Below, one piece after another: positions 42,929 through 56,000 of a DNA stretch of 64,000 nucleotides (positions are counted from its first letter, which is position 1; each line of letters opens with the position of its first letter). The stretch is from Breviolum minutum Mf 1.05b.01. Taxonomy: Eukaryota; Sar; Dinophyceae; Suessiales; Symbiodiniaceae. The notes under the pieces were generated by a model, which was not told the origin of the DNA, did not search any database, and worked only from the letters and a program-made list of their open reading frames with translations. The stretch is from positions 91,001-155,000 of the forward strand of contig DF239100.1 of assembly GCA_000507305.1 (NCBI GenBank). Reading direction: 5' to 3'. A program made the translations under genes and the position numbers.

Positions 42929-45857
42929 GAGCTGACCAAGCGTGCTACCATGTCGTTAGAAAGCGACCCTAAGTACAAGGACATGCTTGCACAGAAACAA
43001 ATGCTTGAGGTTGCCAGTCCTGTGAACTTCATCAAGATTTCCTGATTCAACAAATGATTGGTACTGGTGGGACTTGACTAATGAACCCAGATTACCTTAG
43101 CAATTTGGTGGGGACTTATTGTAACCTTTAAGATTTAAGATGTTTGACCTTTTCTAGGGGATGTACTTCTGAGTTCATTTGTGAAGTGCCACCATTACCT
43201 TCCACCCACAAAAATCCCACTTGTTATACTTTATGGTGTTGTTGTAAGCCACCATTGGCAACAGTGTTTGGGGAACTTCAATTTGGGTCGTCTAGGAAGT
43301 GTTTTTCTTTAGGTTTAGGTTATAAGCCTCTTGCAATGCCCAAAACCATACTGAGGCTAAGAGGGATGAGATCAAGAAGCGTCGGGCACAGAAGGAAAAA
43401 ATACTCCTCCCCCCTGGGGAACTTGAGGTGGTTCCTCCTCCTAGTCAAGTTGCCGGTGACATCCCCACCAAAGTTTCTGAGGGGGGAAGTGGACATGAGG
43501 ATGGGAAACATGGTGGTGGGGGTCCTACGGAGGCTTTAGAGGAGACTCCAAAGAATCAGGACCCTCCTAAGGCTGCTACCCCTGAAGAGCTCTTTACAGG
43601 GTCCCAAGGCCAACCAGTGGATTCCCCAGCGTCACCTGTGCCCTCAAACGAAAATGAAACATGGAATGATTCAACCAAAGCCTTTTCAGTTTTGGAACCT
43701 GTCTTTTTGAAAAAGACTGTTTGGATTTTGGAATTCTTAGGGTACAACTCAAACAGGGTTTCCCATGAGCCATTAAGGAGAAACGGGACCTATCGGAGCA
43801 GTTCGAACAAGCGGCAATCGAACAAGACGAACAAGAAGAACCAGAAGCTCCTGATGTGTTGCCACCGGTGGCATTGTCAAAATCAGCTCAAGACAAAAGG
43901 CTTCGTCGGTTAATGACACCGAATGTTAAAGGTGTTTGTAAAGTACCGGATGAAGTCCGTCAACAATGGGAGGATTTGTCGACAAGGGAAATGATTTGCA
44001 GCCTCTTTGAAAAATGTGGCAATGATCCGGACCGGGTATACTGAAACATCTTCTGCTGTTTTCTTTTACCAATTCAAAGTACCATCCTAAGAACATTATT
44101 TGATGATTTGTTCATTTCCTTAATAGAAAATTATTCAGGAATGCCATAATCATTCAACAAGCTGTTTCCAAAGAATTGTTGAAACAACAGTCTAAGAAAA
44201 ACGCATTTTTTGAGGGAATACTTTATGTTCGGAGTCATGCAGGACACCTTTGTACGGAAGACCCGCCGCATGTACCAAGAGATTAACGAGAAAACTATGC
44301 AAGATGATTTTGAGTTCATGTCTGAAGCAGACATGATTGAAGCAGGATTTTCTGAGAAACTCAGACTGCAACCCTAAGTTTATTAAAAATATATTGAATG
44401 AAGATCTGTCCAATGCATTGTTTTTTTTCCTGAATTAAGGCGAACCCGCCGTGATGTACTGGAGCAAATTGTAGAGGAAGAGCTTGGAGAAAATCAGGAA
44501 GTCCCCAAATTGAAGATGCCAAACGACTTTCCTGATTCTGATGACGATCATGCTGGTGGAACTTTAACTGCAATACTACTTGAAACAACTAACTTTTCGT
44601 TTCTGAAAGTACACCCTAACCCCACGCCCCATTGTTCAATCCTCTGGCCTTTCTTAGGCAAGAATGGCAAACCTGCAAATGCGACTGCAAAGGCAGAGGA
44701 ATCGGATGATGACTTTGATTCAGATGAAGGTGCAGAGGAGCAGGTAAAAATGCTCAAAGATGTTAAGTTTCCTGAGGTTGAAAACGTAAGCAAGATGCCA
44801 AGTTCTTGCCCCAAAGTGAGTACATGCTTACAGAAACGGGTCAATGGTTTGGACGATATTGTCAAGAAGTTTGATGCTTCGGAAACTGCTCTCAATGAGA
44901 CTCAAAAGACGTTTCCCAACTTGAACAGTTTGTGTTGTGAAACAAGATATGTTGTTTTTTGATTTTTACTCTTGTAAGCTGTGGGCTTCCACTATACCTA
45001 GAAGATCCTATCAGACCTTTCAGTGAGAGATGTATATATTTTTATATTTGTAATAATCATAAGTTTGAAATATCATATATATTATATATACTTTTATCTT
45101 ATATATATATATATTGTACACCTCTTGGTCTAGCCCAGGCTGAAAAACAAGGCACTTGAATTGAAAACCAAAGTGGTTGGATGTGAGAACGGTATCATGG
45201 AGACATACCAGCAAGGAATTGCCAATTCCTTTGGGAAAGAGTTTCTTTTCTGAACATTGGATGTTTGGAGGTACGGGTGCAGTATGAGTTTTACAAAAAA
45301 CGACCATCAGGACGACATGTATTTGAAATTTTCTCCTCTGGCCCACCGGCTCACCTTCCAGGTTGCTCAAGAAGTTGAAGGGTCTGTTTGCAACTGCCAG
45401 GTCGTTGCCAAAGCCTCATCTCATGTGCAGAATGTATGTGGGTAGAGTAGAGTGTGTCACAAGGACCCATTTCTTTCAACATGTATCTAAGGGCAATCGA
45501 ATCCCTATGCTTGGAACGTCGTATCAAGTAGGGGCCTCAATTGCAAGAATTCTTCAAGAATCCGCCTTCAAAATTATCAAGGTGAGTGGTGAGTAGAAAA
45601 AAAATGTTCTACTGGTCTTGTAGGACTTTCCAAAAGCATCCTCAGTATCATTTTGAATGTTCAATCCATTTGTTCTTGTTGGAAATTCCTCGCACTATAT
45701 CCAAATAAACCTACCTAAGGAGCAACTCGCAGCTACCAAAACCGGTGAAGACTCAGACAGCCGCGAAGAGTAAAACCGCCCCCAAGCCGAAGAACGTTCC
45801 CAAAAAACGGGAACCGGCTGATGTTGAAGCTTCTTCAAAGAAGAAGGCAAAAAAGTA
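42929..45857 (+). CDS. Spliced gene encoding a charged, coiled-coil-like nuclear-type protein
   Basis: Exons read on the plus strand: about 42929-43007 (L-T-K-R-A-T-M-S-L-E-S-D-P-K-Y-K), 43353-43660 (E-I-K-K-R-R-A-Q-K-E-K, then acidic/Pro-rich), ~43775-44037 (A-I-K-E-K-R-D-L-S-E-Q-F-E-Q, ending D-P-D-R with a GT donor), 44236-44345 (F-V-R-K-T-R-R-M-Y-Q-E-I), ~44440-44575 (R-T-R-R-D-V-L-E-Q-I-V, then P-D-S-D-D-D), 44658-44905 (acidic, then K-R-V-N-G-L-D-D-I-V), ~45137-45250, ~45360-45430, and 45720-45857, a Lys/Pro-rich tail ending K-K-K-A-K-K and TAG. Introns are 100-450 bases. It may be the 3' part of the preceding gene or a separate one; the composition is alike. No catalytic domain was seen, and a scaffold or chromatin role is only a guess. 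Confidence 0.5.
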
Positions 45858-46084
45858 GCTGAAAGGTATCCATGAGTTTTGTTTGGGCTTGGTGAGCCTG
45901 ACTTATTCAAGTATTATATCTCTGGGGGGGATTCAAGGCCTACAAACAGAGCCAGTGCGAATCCCATTGACAACTTCGTGGATGTTGCGTTGAAAATGAT
46001 TCACTATACCAAGCGTTGCTGATTCAGGTTCTGGGTTGATAAATTAAATCCCTTTAATTTTGGAACTCCGCCTTGATGTCCTAC

Positions 46085-48289
46085 ATGGTTGGGGCTTCCA
46101 GCTCTTCCAGCACCTGCCCCTTGCAGCCAGGTGGCCCAGTGGAATGCCAGGAGTTCAACGAACACATGGCCGAAACAATGGGTGAAGGGGCACTATGGCT
46201 TTCAGTGAGTGGTTGGTATGGAAAAGTATCCTTGTAGTCATCTTGTCCCCAAAATCCCCAAAAAATTTTGAATACTTGTTTGTTTTTTTTTCGGAAGTAT
46301 TTGGGTTTGGGGGGGATTTTTCCGGAATTCAACAACATAAACCCAAAACAATCCAACCAATTTTCTAGTATGGCTTCCTTTTTGTGATGGTTGAATGGGT
46401 GGTCAATTAGCTGAATGCAAAAATTTATAATGTGATCATAAAAACTTGACTCATCGATCTGTAGATTGGGTTGCAATCCTCCACTGACTGACTACGGTCG
46501 TCTTCGATGCTTTGAGGTATCGGCGGTCAATGTGAAGAGAGCGATGTGTAGTGGCAAAAGAGAAGCCACTAATGCCGAACGGGACTGTCATAAAAAATTT
46601 ACGCGATTGGGATTCTCATTGCCCATACCCATTGAGACCATCAACCATGAAATTGGAAGAAGTGTTCTGACTACTAGATGGGTTAAAGTGTCGAGCTGGT
46701 TACAGTACTTTCTAAGCAGAGCACCATCTTCTTTGGGACTTGCTACTGTTGGTTTTCAATCGCAATGCAAAGCCTTCTGGGATATGTATCAGTACTTCCA
46801 CCCCACACATGTGATTTACACAAGTGGCAAAACCTTGAGCACATGTGTGCCCATCAGCCTCTACGGGGACGAAGGGAAAGGGCCGAAAAGAGCAAACTAC
46901 TTGGACGTTACGTGGGAGACACCATTTGGGTTGGAGGAGTTCCAAGGCCGTTGCAACTGCAGTCAAGAGTTGCAGCAGTTTCCTCAAGGAGTAGTTCCTT
47001 CCAGTGGTGTTTCTAATGTTGGTCGACACACTAGTAGTGTTGCAATTTGCAGGAAGATGAGTACGACTCAAAAAGGACATTCATACCTTACAAGGAGGTT
47101 GGTGTTTGGTTTGCCGTCTTACCAATACAAAGCCAACAAAGAAATTCTGGTAGAGCATATGCATCGTCTTGCATTGGATATGGTTTCTCTTTTTGAGACT
47201 GGAGTTCGTGTGAATACAGGGAACGATCAAACTACGTACTATGGTGTCCTCATTGGCATTAAAGGTGACATGAAATTTCACGCTGAAACAGCAGGCTTCA
47301 CAAGATGTTACTCAAATCTCAGCAAGAAGGGGAACACAAATCCTATGTGTGCATGGTGCTTAGCAGGAAGTCCAGATCTACCTTTTGAAGAGGTTGAAAC
47401 TGTTCCAGCTTGGGTCAACAGTTTGTTTGTGGAAAGGCCTTGGTTGGAGAACAACAGCCCTCAGCTTGCAGCCATTCCATTCGATTCGGGACGTCCAGAA
47501 TATTCCTTCAAACTGGACATGTTCCATTTACTAAAAGTTGGCCTATCAAGGGATGTGACAGGATCATTGATCATCATTTTGTGTCGACTTGGATTTTTTG
47601 ACATGGCAGATTGTGATGGTAGAGACTTGCCTTCACGCCTAGAGCGTGCACACGGGAATTTCAAACTGTTCTGCCTTGAGCACAAAAAGTGCCCTGGCCT
47701 CCGGAGTTTCAGTCGCTCTTTTTTCAACTACCAAACGACCGCCTGCACGCCATGGTCGAATTCCAAGGGGAGCGATACAACTTTGCTAGTCAAGTGGTTG
47801 ACTTGGTTCATAGGTTTGCAGTTGGCAACGGATGCTCAGGGTGTTGAGCGTTTCCTGAAAATTGGGAGACAGGTACTTTTGAATGTGACAGGACTTCACA
47901 AAATTTGTGAGACACACGGTTTGTTTTTGGAACGTGAATGCGCTCAGCGTCTCTACATCCACATTTTGGCTGTGTGCCGGGGCTACCATCAACTTGCCCG
48001 TCAAGCACTTTCATTCAGGATGATTGCCTTTGGAGTAAAGCCAAAGTATCATGCTATCAAACATGTTCTGTGGGAAATTCGCCGCCAAATTGTAGGCTCA
48101 TCGCCATTGATCTTAAATCCAGCTGCTTGGGGCTGTGAACAAAATGAAGACCACGTGGGACGAGTAAGTTCTCTGTCCCGCAGAGTGTCGGTACGTACAC
48201 TCACTCTTCGGGTTCATCAACGGTACTTCTTGAAAACAAGGGCTCTACTGGTGAGAAATTGGAAAGTACGGGGCAAAGGGACCTTGTAG
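46085..48289 (+). CDS. Large two-exon gene of unknown function, possibly transposon-derived
   Basis: The first exon starts at Met 46085 (M-V-G-A-S-S-S-S-S-T-C-P-L-Q) and reaches a strong GTGAGT donor near 46203. The second exon (from about 46465) stays open for 607 codons, the longest reading frame of the right half. Features: a CX2C pair in P-M-C-A-W-C-L-A-G (~residue 297), then an F-K-L-D-M-F-H-L-L-K-V-G segment (~350), D-M-A-D-C-D-G-R-D (~380), W-S-N-S-K-G-S-D-T-T-L-L (~435), K-P-K-Y-H-A-I-K-H (~530) and E-D-H-V-G-R-V-S-S-L-S-R-R-V (~565). A D-M-F-H block, a later invariant-looking Asp and a K-Y-H-x-x-x-H block within one long exon recall domesticated DNA transposases, but I cannot assign a DDE triad. 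I believe this is a repeated dinoflagellate family. Confidence 0.65.
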
Positions 48290-48444
48290 ATAATAATGAT
48301 GCAACAGTGGCGCAACAGTGGCTGGAAAGTGAGGAAAAACATGGTTGGGAAACGGGAAAAAAACAAATGATGGGGGAAGAGATGGATGATCCCTGGAGGG
48401 ATGTAATTTTTCAAAGATTGTACAAAGATTCCATTTCCAAATAA
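48259..48444 (+). CDS. Possible C-terminal exon overlapping the end of the preceding frame
   Basis: A second frame, open across the end of the 607-codon exon, with acidic, Trp-containing sequence (N-D-A-T-V-A-Q-Q-W-L-E-S-E-E-K, then D-D-P-W-R-D-V-I-F-Q) and a TAA at 48442. It looks more natural than the last ~15 residues of the long frame. A one-base shift or an unplaced small intron near 48260-48290 would join them. Confidence 0.4.
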   Translation: MESTGQRDLVDNNDATVAQQWLESEEKHGWETGKKQMMGEEMDDPWRDVIFQRLYKDSISK

Positions 48445-49029
48445 CCATCTTAGAACTTTGGTGTGTTTCTTTTATTACTGGTCAATGGGCAAGGGCAGAG
48501 AATCATGTTCTGATATGAAATGCAAAGGAACCATCAAAAGATCAAAATGACGGTTTTTCCCAGTTGGTGATGTTTCTTCCCCAGTTATATCATAAATTCC
48601 GAGAGTTGACGGAAATTTCTGTCGAAATGGAAAGTGGCAGTTTTTTCTGCTACCGGTGTTTATAGGTATATATATATATATATGTACCTGGAAACAGCCG
48701 TTGCTGTTCGTTGATTAATGTCCATCAACTTGAAACCCTGAAAAAACAGCAATCCAGTTCTCTAACAAAAATGGTACAATATGTTTTCCAGGTAGGTAAA
48801 TATACCAGTCTCATGGATATCTATGAGAAGGTGTTTGTTTTTATGGCCTGGAAGTCCTATAATTACCTGAATCATGAGACTGCAAGTGTGTTTTTTGGGG
48901 GGGGTGTTGGAGTGGAGAGATTACTCGCGTTAGGTTAGGTGGTGGTTGTTTCTTGCCCGGTCGTCTTCCAGGCGAATACCTCCGGTTTGGTGGACTGGAG
49001 GTCCAGTCGTACCTCACGTTTGGTCAGTG

Positions 49030-49151
49030 GGGATTTTCAGGGACCCCCAATAGTGGGACCCCCTTATGGTAAGCTTCCCATACTATTCCCATAAGAATCC
49101 CTAAAGATATGGGAATGGTGTGGGAATAGTATTACTGTCCCTGGAATCACC
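49030..49151 (+). mobile_element. MITE-like inverted-repeat element, family R copy 1
   Basis: The left end GGATTTTCAGGGACCCC and the right end CTGTCCCTGGAATCACC are imperfect inverted copies. A related copy at 53434-53570 shares the core CCATACTATTCCC and AATCCCTAAAGATATGGG. Non-coding. Confidence 0.6.
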
Positions 49152-49369
49152 CTTGATTTGGTGTTTGAAAGCTTTGGGTTGGATTTCTTGCATCTGCTTT
49201 TTTTAACTTTCAACGACTAGTGGCTGGCTTAAATTACCCACAACTTCAGCGATTTAAAGGGTGGAACTTCACCCAGATTTTTGTTGGGGGGTCATTTAAC
49301 CCGTAGAACCCATGTGGGTGTCGTCCAAAAGGTCCTTGTCTTGCGTGTAGTATTCGATGACCTTTGGTA

Positions 49370-49860
49370 TGCCAAAATGACCTTTGGCGAAAGTTAAAAG
49401 CTGAATTTGCTAAAGTAAATTATTTTTTGGCAAAAGTTTGGCGAAAGTAGTAAGATATGACTGGAACATACCTGGATTTTTGAAGATGAAGTTTATGTAG
49501 GGCGATTTTTCGCGAAAGTTTGGCGAAAGTTTTGATACAGCTTGGCGAAAGACGGCCTTCTCTTGAAAGCTAGGTGGCCTAAACTGTTGACTTGATATGT
49601 CTTGTTTCCAGAGAGGCAGGAAGCAGGTGTGTCAGAACTGGCCCGAGAAGGTGAGCAAGGACCACCGAGAAAGGCAAAACTCCACACGTGAATGCGCAGC
49701 CGCCACAGAATGAGTCTTGATGGTCGCTCAGACAGGCAGATTTCCCTTGTCAAGCTTCTGTTTCCTAACAAAAATACCCAGATACAATCCAACATAGGGA
49801 CCCGCGAAAGTTTTTTGTGGAAATGGCGAAAGTTTGGCTAAAGTAAATTTTTTTTGGCTA
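49370..49860 (+). repeat. Dispersed TGGCGAAAGTTT repeats
   Basis: At least six copies of a unit near TTTGGCGAAAGTTT occur here. Two near-identical blocks reading GCTAAAGTAAATT followed by a T run and TTGGC lie close to the left (about 49410) and right (about 49840) ends, suggesting an internally repetitive element of about 0.5 kb. Confidence 0.6.
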
Positions 49861-49896
49861 GGAATGGCCGTTTCAAGAAGAAATAATTTTGGACAA

Positions 49897-49996
49897 CCCC
49901 CATGTATCTATGGTATATTTACCTACGTGTCACTTAAATATATGGAAAATATAGGTAAATAATGGTAAATACACCATACATGGATCCGTCATGGGC
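49897..49996 (+). mobile_element. MITE-like element, family M (TTTACCTAC / GTAGGTAAA)
   Basis: CCATGTATC ... TATTTACCTAC on the left, and TAGGTAAAT ... ATACATGGATCC ... ATGGG on the right. It shares ends and core with copies at 51241-51332, 56273-56366 and 59925-60023. Confidence 0.5.
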
Positions 49997-50054
49997 AAGG
50001 AAACCTCTCAAACTTAGGCTGAAAATGATTCACATCCCTTCACCATACGCTGCC

Positions 50055-53000
50055 ACCATACGCCATACGCAGGCGCCTTGTGTTTCTCCGGTGGAAACCA
50101 GATGTCGTTGCGACCAGAGTCACCAACGACTCACGAATGGCGACCGAGACGGAGTCTCCGGAAAATTTTGGTCGGATGGTTTGGAGGCTCGGTATTTGAT
50201 TTGGTTGGCAGGCAGGTGTGTTTTGGGGTGTTTTTTTTGGGTGTTTTGTTGAATAACAAACTAAAGGGTTGGGGTATGTTATATTCATCACATTAACGGT
50301 TGGCAGTTGGGGTATTTTGTTGATTTGATTCTTTAATATATCGATTTTTTCCATGATGAATAAGTATGAATAAGTCCTCTTTGTGTAACTCACAGGTATT
50401 TGATTTTCCAAAGTGGTTTGAAACGAAGAAAAGCGAAAACCCAGTGAAAAAACGAAGCATTGATCCTTGTCCTTCCGAGAGCCAGGACATGGAAGCAGGC
50501 TGAGCCGTGCTTGGTGAGAGTTGACAGCACTCAGCAGGACCCAAAAGACCGCTAAAAATCATGAAAAGTGGGACACCAAAAACACATCATTCAGTAGTCC
50601 ATGTACAGTAAAACACGGTAGTAGTTTATCCTCATGTCAATTGTTTGTTGGATATGATCATATAATCATAGATATTTTGGATTATGATATGATTTATTTA
50701 CAATGTATTAGATATACCTAGAACCCAAATGACCCCTATTTTTGAAGGTCAACCCCCCAAAACAAGGCCAAGCTTCCAATCAAAACAGGTGTCATTTGGG
50801 TTCCAGGTATATCTACGTTACATCATATATGGTAGCCCCTTCTTCACGTTGCGTGGCTCGAAAAACACAACATTTCTCTTCAAGGAAACTTCCGATTTCT
50901 TCGTAAAACTTCCGATCGGTTGAAGACCAGCTTTTCGACCAAAAGGTTTGTTACTTCGAAGCCAATAGAATTCCTGCAAACAACTTAAATCACATGGTAA
51001 ATGATAAGTGTTTATGTGTTTCTTTGTGGATCATGATGATGTTGTTGATGTTGTTGTTGTTGTTGATGATGATGATGATGATGATGTTGTTGATGATGAT
51101 GATGATGATGATGTTAAGCATTGCTATAGCCACAGAAAGGGGCACTTCCCGAACACAGATAGGGGGAGCCTAAATGAAAGCCATATGCTTGAGCAATGAG
51201 GAAAACATCTTGGGGAGATTCGGAGAAAATCACTACCATACCCATACGATCCTTGTATGGTATATCTATACATTTACTTGATGTTTGTGGGATCTATGTA
51301 GGTAAATAGACCAGTCCCGTGGGTGCTATGGGAGCATTAATTGCACGGTTTTGCCTATCAAGTGTTAAAGTGGACACATTTGAAATCGGAGATACCTTTT
51401 TCCCATTTGAAATTGATGGTTTTATTGGTATCCCCCCTCCAGAATCCCTTTCTTTCAGTTTTGATCATTGTGTGGCTTCTACTCGCAGTGAAAAGGGGCA
51501 AGATCATAAACACTGCAAAGTGACTTGCAAAAAGACGGCAAGGCCACACAATGAATTCACACATTTGGAAAAGAAGCATGTTTTGCGTGTGTTTTGTTTC
51601 CTGAAAACAGTTGGTCTGGAAGATCCTGATCAATGAATGCTATGAATGATGAATACAATGCAATATTTGTGATATGTATGATATGACACAATTTGGCCTT
51701 TCTTTTGTTGAACAAACATCACGTGTTTTTTTGGCAGCAAAATTTCACACTCGTTTCCAACAACGATGGCAACACCGGGTGTGATGGCCGTTTTGACGCC
51801 CTTATTGAGGGCACCAACTGCCGGCGGCCTTAAAGGATGAAAGATACCCTTTTTTTTCCAACAAGGTGGGCCCAAAAACAAGTTATAAATCGAGTGAAAA
51901 CTGATTCCACCTTTTTTGGGAGTTATTTTTCAGCTCACCGAACCGACCTGATTTTTTTCTTGGATTACATGATGTTACATCCCAAAAATGCTATAAGGTT
52001 TAAGGGGTATCGACTTGATGAACATAAACAGCAATTAATTCTATTATTTGAAGTCCCAAATATACTGGTCAAATTTTAGCGACCTCACACAACCTCACCC
52101 CAAATGGTGGTTTAGTAAGGGAATTTTGTTGTTATTTCAGGGAAATCTAGGTTGGTTAAATATCACAATTTGGCACATGTTTAGTTGATGTTTGTGGGTA
52201 TACAACGAAATATAAATAGAATCCGTCCGTTTAGGTAAATAAATCGGTAACATTTCCCAACACATTTTCACATGGATCCTACTGTTGACGGTTCAGAAAT
52301 CCGGCGAATCACCAATTGCTATGGTAAAAATATCCAATATCATATCCCCAGTATTTACGACAAGTTTCATACATGTTATAGTATGTTTGGTGGGTTTTCT
52401 CGCCGGTATTTCTGAACCCATCAACGTCGTATGGGGAGATGTTTCCCCGAGGTTGAAGTTCAACCGGCCAATTATCGCTCGGCGGTTTCCTCGAGGCGGG
52501 GGCTGTGAGCGTTACGGGGCGGTTGGACGTGACCAGCTGTCAGCCGGGTTGGGAAGTGTCCCCGAAAATGCCCTGACAAAAAGCAGGTTCCAGCTTCTTC
52601 CAAATGACCTTTAGATCACCGAAATGGAGGTCACTTAGCCCCTGAAAAGGTCACTTAAATCCCCTACAAAGGTCACTCGGAACAACCTGGTTTAGGAATT
52701 TATATTACGTAATTTACCCAGATGAATCTGAATGATGCGTTTATTTTTTGCATATAGCTCGCTGTGTGTTCGAAGGTGATCTGGTTGAAATTTCATCCAC
52801 CAACACTCTTCGCTTCTCTAGATATCCAGTCATACCTCCTGAGGTGCGATTTTGTTGGTATGTTTTTGGGGTCCAAATACTCTCAGGAGGTGGCCCTGCA
52901 TGTCTAGGGCCCTTAACTTTTAGATACTTTTTGACGACCCAGCTTTTCTTAATCACTATGATTACCCTCCCTAAAACTAACAGTTCGCATCTGAAAATGG

Positions 53001-56000
53001 ATGACTGGAAGACGATCCTTTCCTCTTGGGAAGGCCTACCCTCCGGTAAACTAACATAGCAATGGAAAATCCACCATTTGAAGATGTACTTCCTATTGGA
53101 AAAGGTGAATTTCTATTGCCATGTTAGATTTACTGGAGGGTATATTTAGGTGCGCAAAATGTTAGTTCTAGGGAGGGTAATCATCCAAGAGGTTTTTGAC
53201 CTGGGGGATTTGGACCATGAGGGCGGGACCCTGGTGGTTTGGGGATTATTTAGGGGATGAAATCCTAGCCCAGTGATATAAGGGACATAATATAACTACC
53301 ATTCAGGGTATCAAAAACCTGGTTGTTTTAGGGTTATATAGGGGATGAAATCCTAGCCAGTTCTGTGGGGATTATGATAACACATTAGGAGGATCCCTAG
53401 TAAGCAAGCAGGATCCAATGGTAAGTAATCAGTGGTATTTTCAGGGACCCTCAAGGACATGGGACCCCTTCCCCATACTATTCCCTAATCCCATTCCCAT
53501 AAGAATCCCTAAAGATATGGGAAGCTTACCATCAAGGGTTCCCATGTCCTTGGGAGTCCCTGGAATCACCCTTGAAGTAAGGCCGTTTTTGTTTTGCGTG
53601 GCTCGAATAGGCCAACAGCGAAATCTCCAGTGGCATCTCTTGCGGCCGGGGAAACTCAGTTGAATCGGCTGTCAACGGGCCGGAACGATGGACAGGTGGG
53701 TGACAAGGGAAGTTGGTTGTAAGTCTATAGAATCACCAAACATTTCATATACTGCTGGTTCAAATACGACACCTCGTGGCTACCTAAAATGTAGGAATCC
53801 TCACCTAGCTATATAAACTGTATGGATACCGCTTATGTAAGGGACATCCCCACCCCGTATGAACTATTCTGTGGCAAAAAACCCAAGCTTGGTGGCCCTC
53901 ATTCTTTCTGGCTAGTTGTTTAGATGTTTGGTTATTGAATTTCCCTGCACAAAAAAAACGTAATTCTGATTTCATTATCCTGAATTCCAGGGGATGTTGT
54001 TCTTGTCTTTCCACCTTTGTAGAATGTATTTTTTCTAATCTTAAAACCAACTATAGTCTCACTTTTTGGATGATGATCACATTAATTTCTGGCCTAAGAC
54101 TTCAACGATAGTTCATTCCACATATCAACCTTTTAAAGCAAAAGGCATGTTTTTTTGACTTCCGTTTAAAAAAAACACACAAACATCAACCGCCTACTGA
54201 GGGGGGGTGGGACGACCCAAAGGATATAGATGAGATGAAGAGGTTTCTGAAAAAAGAACAATACTAGGTTGTGGTTTCAAAGATTTTTGATTTTCACCCC
54301 TACTTGGGGAAGATTCCCAATTTGACGAGCATATTTTTCAAATGGGTTGGTTCAACCACCAACTAGACAATGTTTGTCAAAACATGTGCCATCAACTTGT
54401 AACTTGAACACCCCAACCCCCCCAACACGCCCAAGAAAAGTGAAAAGTCAACTGTCCAAGTTACTTCAATTTGCCAGTTTTTGTTGGCAAACCTCAAGGG
54501 TTTTTTTGTTACATGTTCAACTCGCCCCAAGCCACAGGAGCGAGTTGAACTTGAGTGTTTGTTTTTTGTTGAGTAGCCAAGTTCACCAAGACTCTCCCAA
54601 ATGCTACATGGGTAGGGAATATTGACACAGCCATTTCCCTGAAATGTGGCCATTGTTCACCGAATGGAGGTAAATAATCAATACATGGAGCATTTGGGTC
54701 TGTGTTTTTGCAGGACCTTAATTGTTGATACTTAATACTTGTTGTATGTAGGCAAATCTTAAAAGATTTCATGAACATGTTGGGTTTACCCCAAAGCTTG
54801 TTTTTTTGTTCTAATTTTTGACTCGCACACATTTTTTCTTAACATGGGTGGCAAACAAAAAAAACGACCAACCTAGTTATGCCATGTTATGCTTGGACTT
54901 TCCAGAGAGGTTTCTGGTTGCCTCAAGGTGAAAATTCAGCATGGCAGTCGATACATGAGCTGTTGTTTTGTGCAGGAAGACATGGACATCTCTGGTGAAA
55001 CAAGTTTTTGCTTAGTGGTTTGTACGAGTCACACGAATTTCTGAGAGCAAACTTTGGGAATCATCCACAGGTTAGTTTTTCTTGGTCAATTTTTTTTGCA
55101 ATATTGCTGTTTGAACCACCATGCCACGTTGAACTCAAGTTATATAAACACTGGGCAAATCTATAACAACAAGACCGCCAGTTCCCTCACTGAAAAAACG
55201 ATGGTGGATGTAAACGGGAAACCGACCCCAAAAATTGACCTGAACATTTGGGTTGGCTGGTGAACGATTAATTATGTCGTTCACTCGTTGCTCATTCCCT
55301 TCATTTGAAACTTCTAATAGACCATCCAGGGTTTGCCTCGAAAAGATGGTTTCCCACTGTTTTCCGACTTAACATCAACCCCTGAATCTTATTTAGAAAC
55401 CACTCGGAATCAACGACTCCCCAAGCAGGATTTTGTCAAATTTTGTTCACATGTTTTTTCGCTACGGGAATCCCAAACCTAAAAAAACCTTCATGGCCAG
55501 CCACTGGCCAACTGGGTTAGGGGGTAGATCCAAGAAACCAGCAGCTAGAGTAGCCAACGGCCAACGCCGCAATGATTCCAGCGGTCAAAAAATCAGTTGT
55601 TTTGTGTTTTCCCATGTACTATAGTAAAATCAATCCGAGGTAAATATTGTGTTTTTTTTTCAAATGTAAGTCATCAAACCCAGTAGCCTAGAATTCACGG
55701 CGTCAACATGACGCAAACAGTGACGCATGTAACTCATCAAAAGTTAAACCTTTAGGCAGGGGACCCTTTCAGTTTTGCCTGAGTATCAAGCCCACTTAAA
55801 ATTAGCCACCTCTGTCCATCCAACTCTTTGGTTTCGATGCTAAGGCACAAGTGACAGTTGCTGGCCTTGCGGCACGCTATTGTGCCGGGCGCCGTTGGCG
55901 GCACGCGCGGCGGTCTGTGCGCACGGGAGCCCTTGGAGATATGGTTTTGCAACTGGTTTTGGTATGTTTCGCTGGATTTTGAAGGTTTTAAGTTAATAGA

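Noticed and set aside
46712-47080. 122-codon minus-strand ORF
   Set aside because: Antisense to the 607-codon exon, which has far better protein-like composition and conserved-looking blocks.
50040-50411. 123-codon minus-strand ORF
   Set aside because: Antisense to an exon-like plus-strand frame; no motif, and crosses T-rich intron-like sequence.
51008-51199. Asp/Val-rich ORF
   Set aside because: Translation of a GAT/GTT microsatellite.
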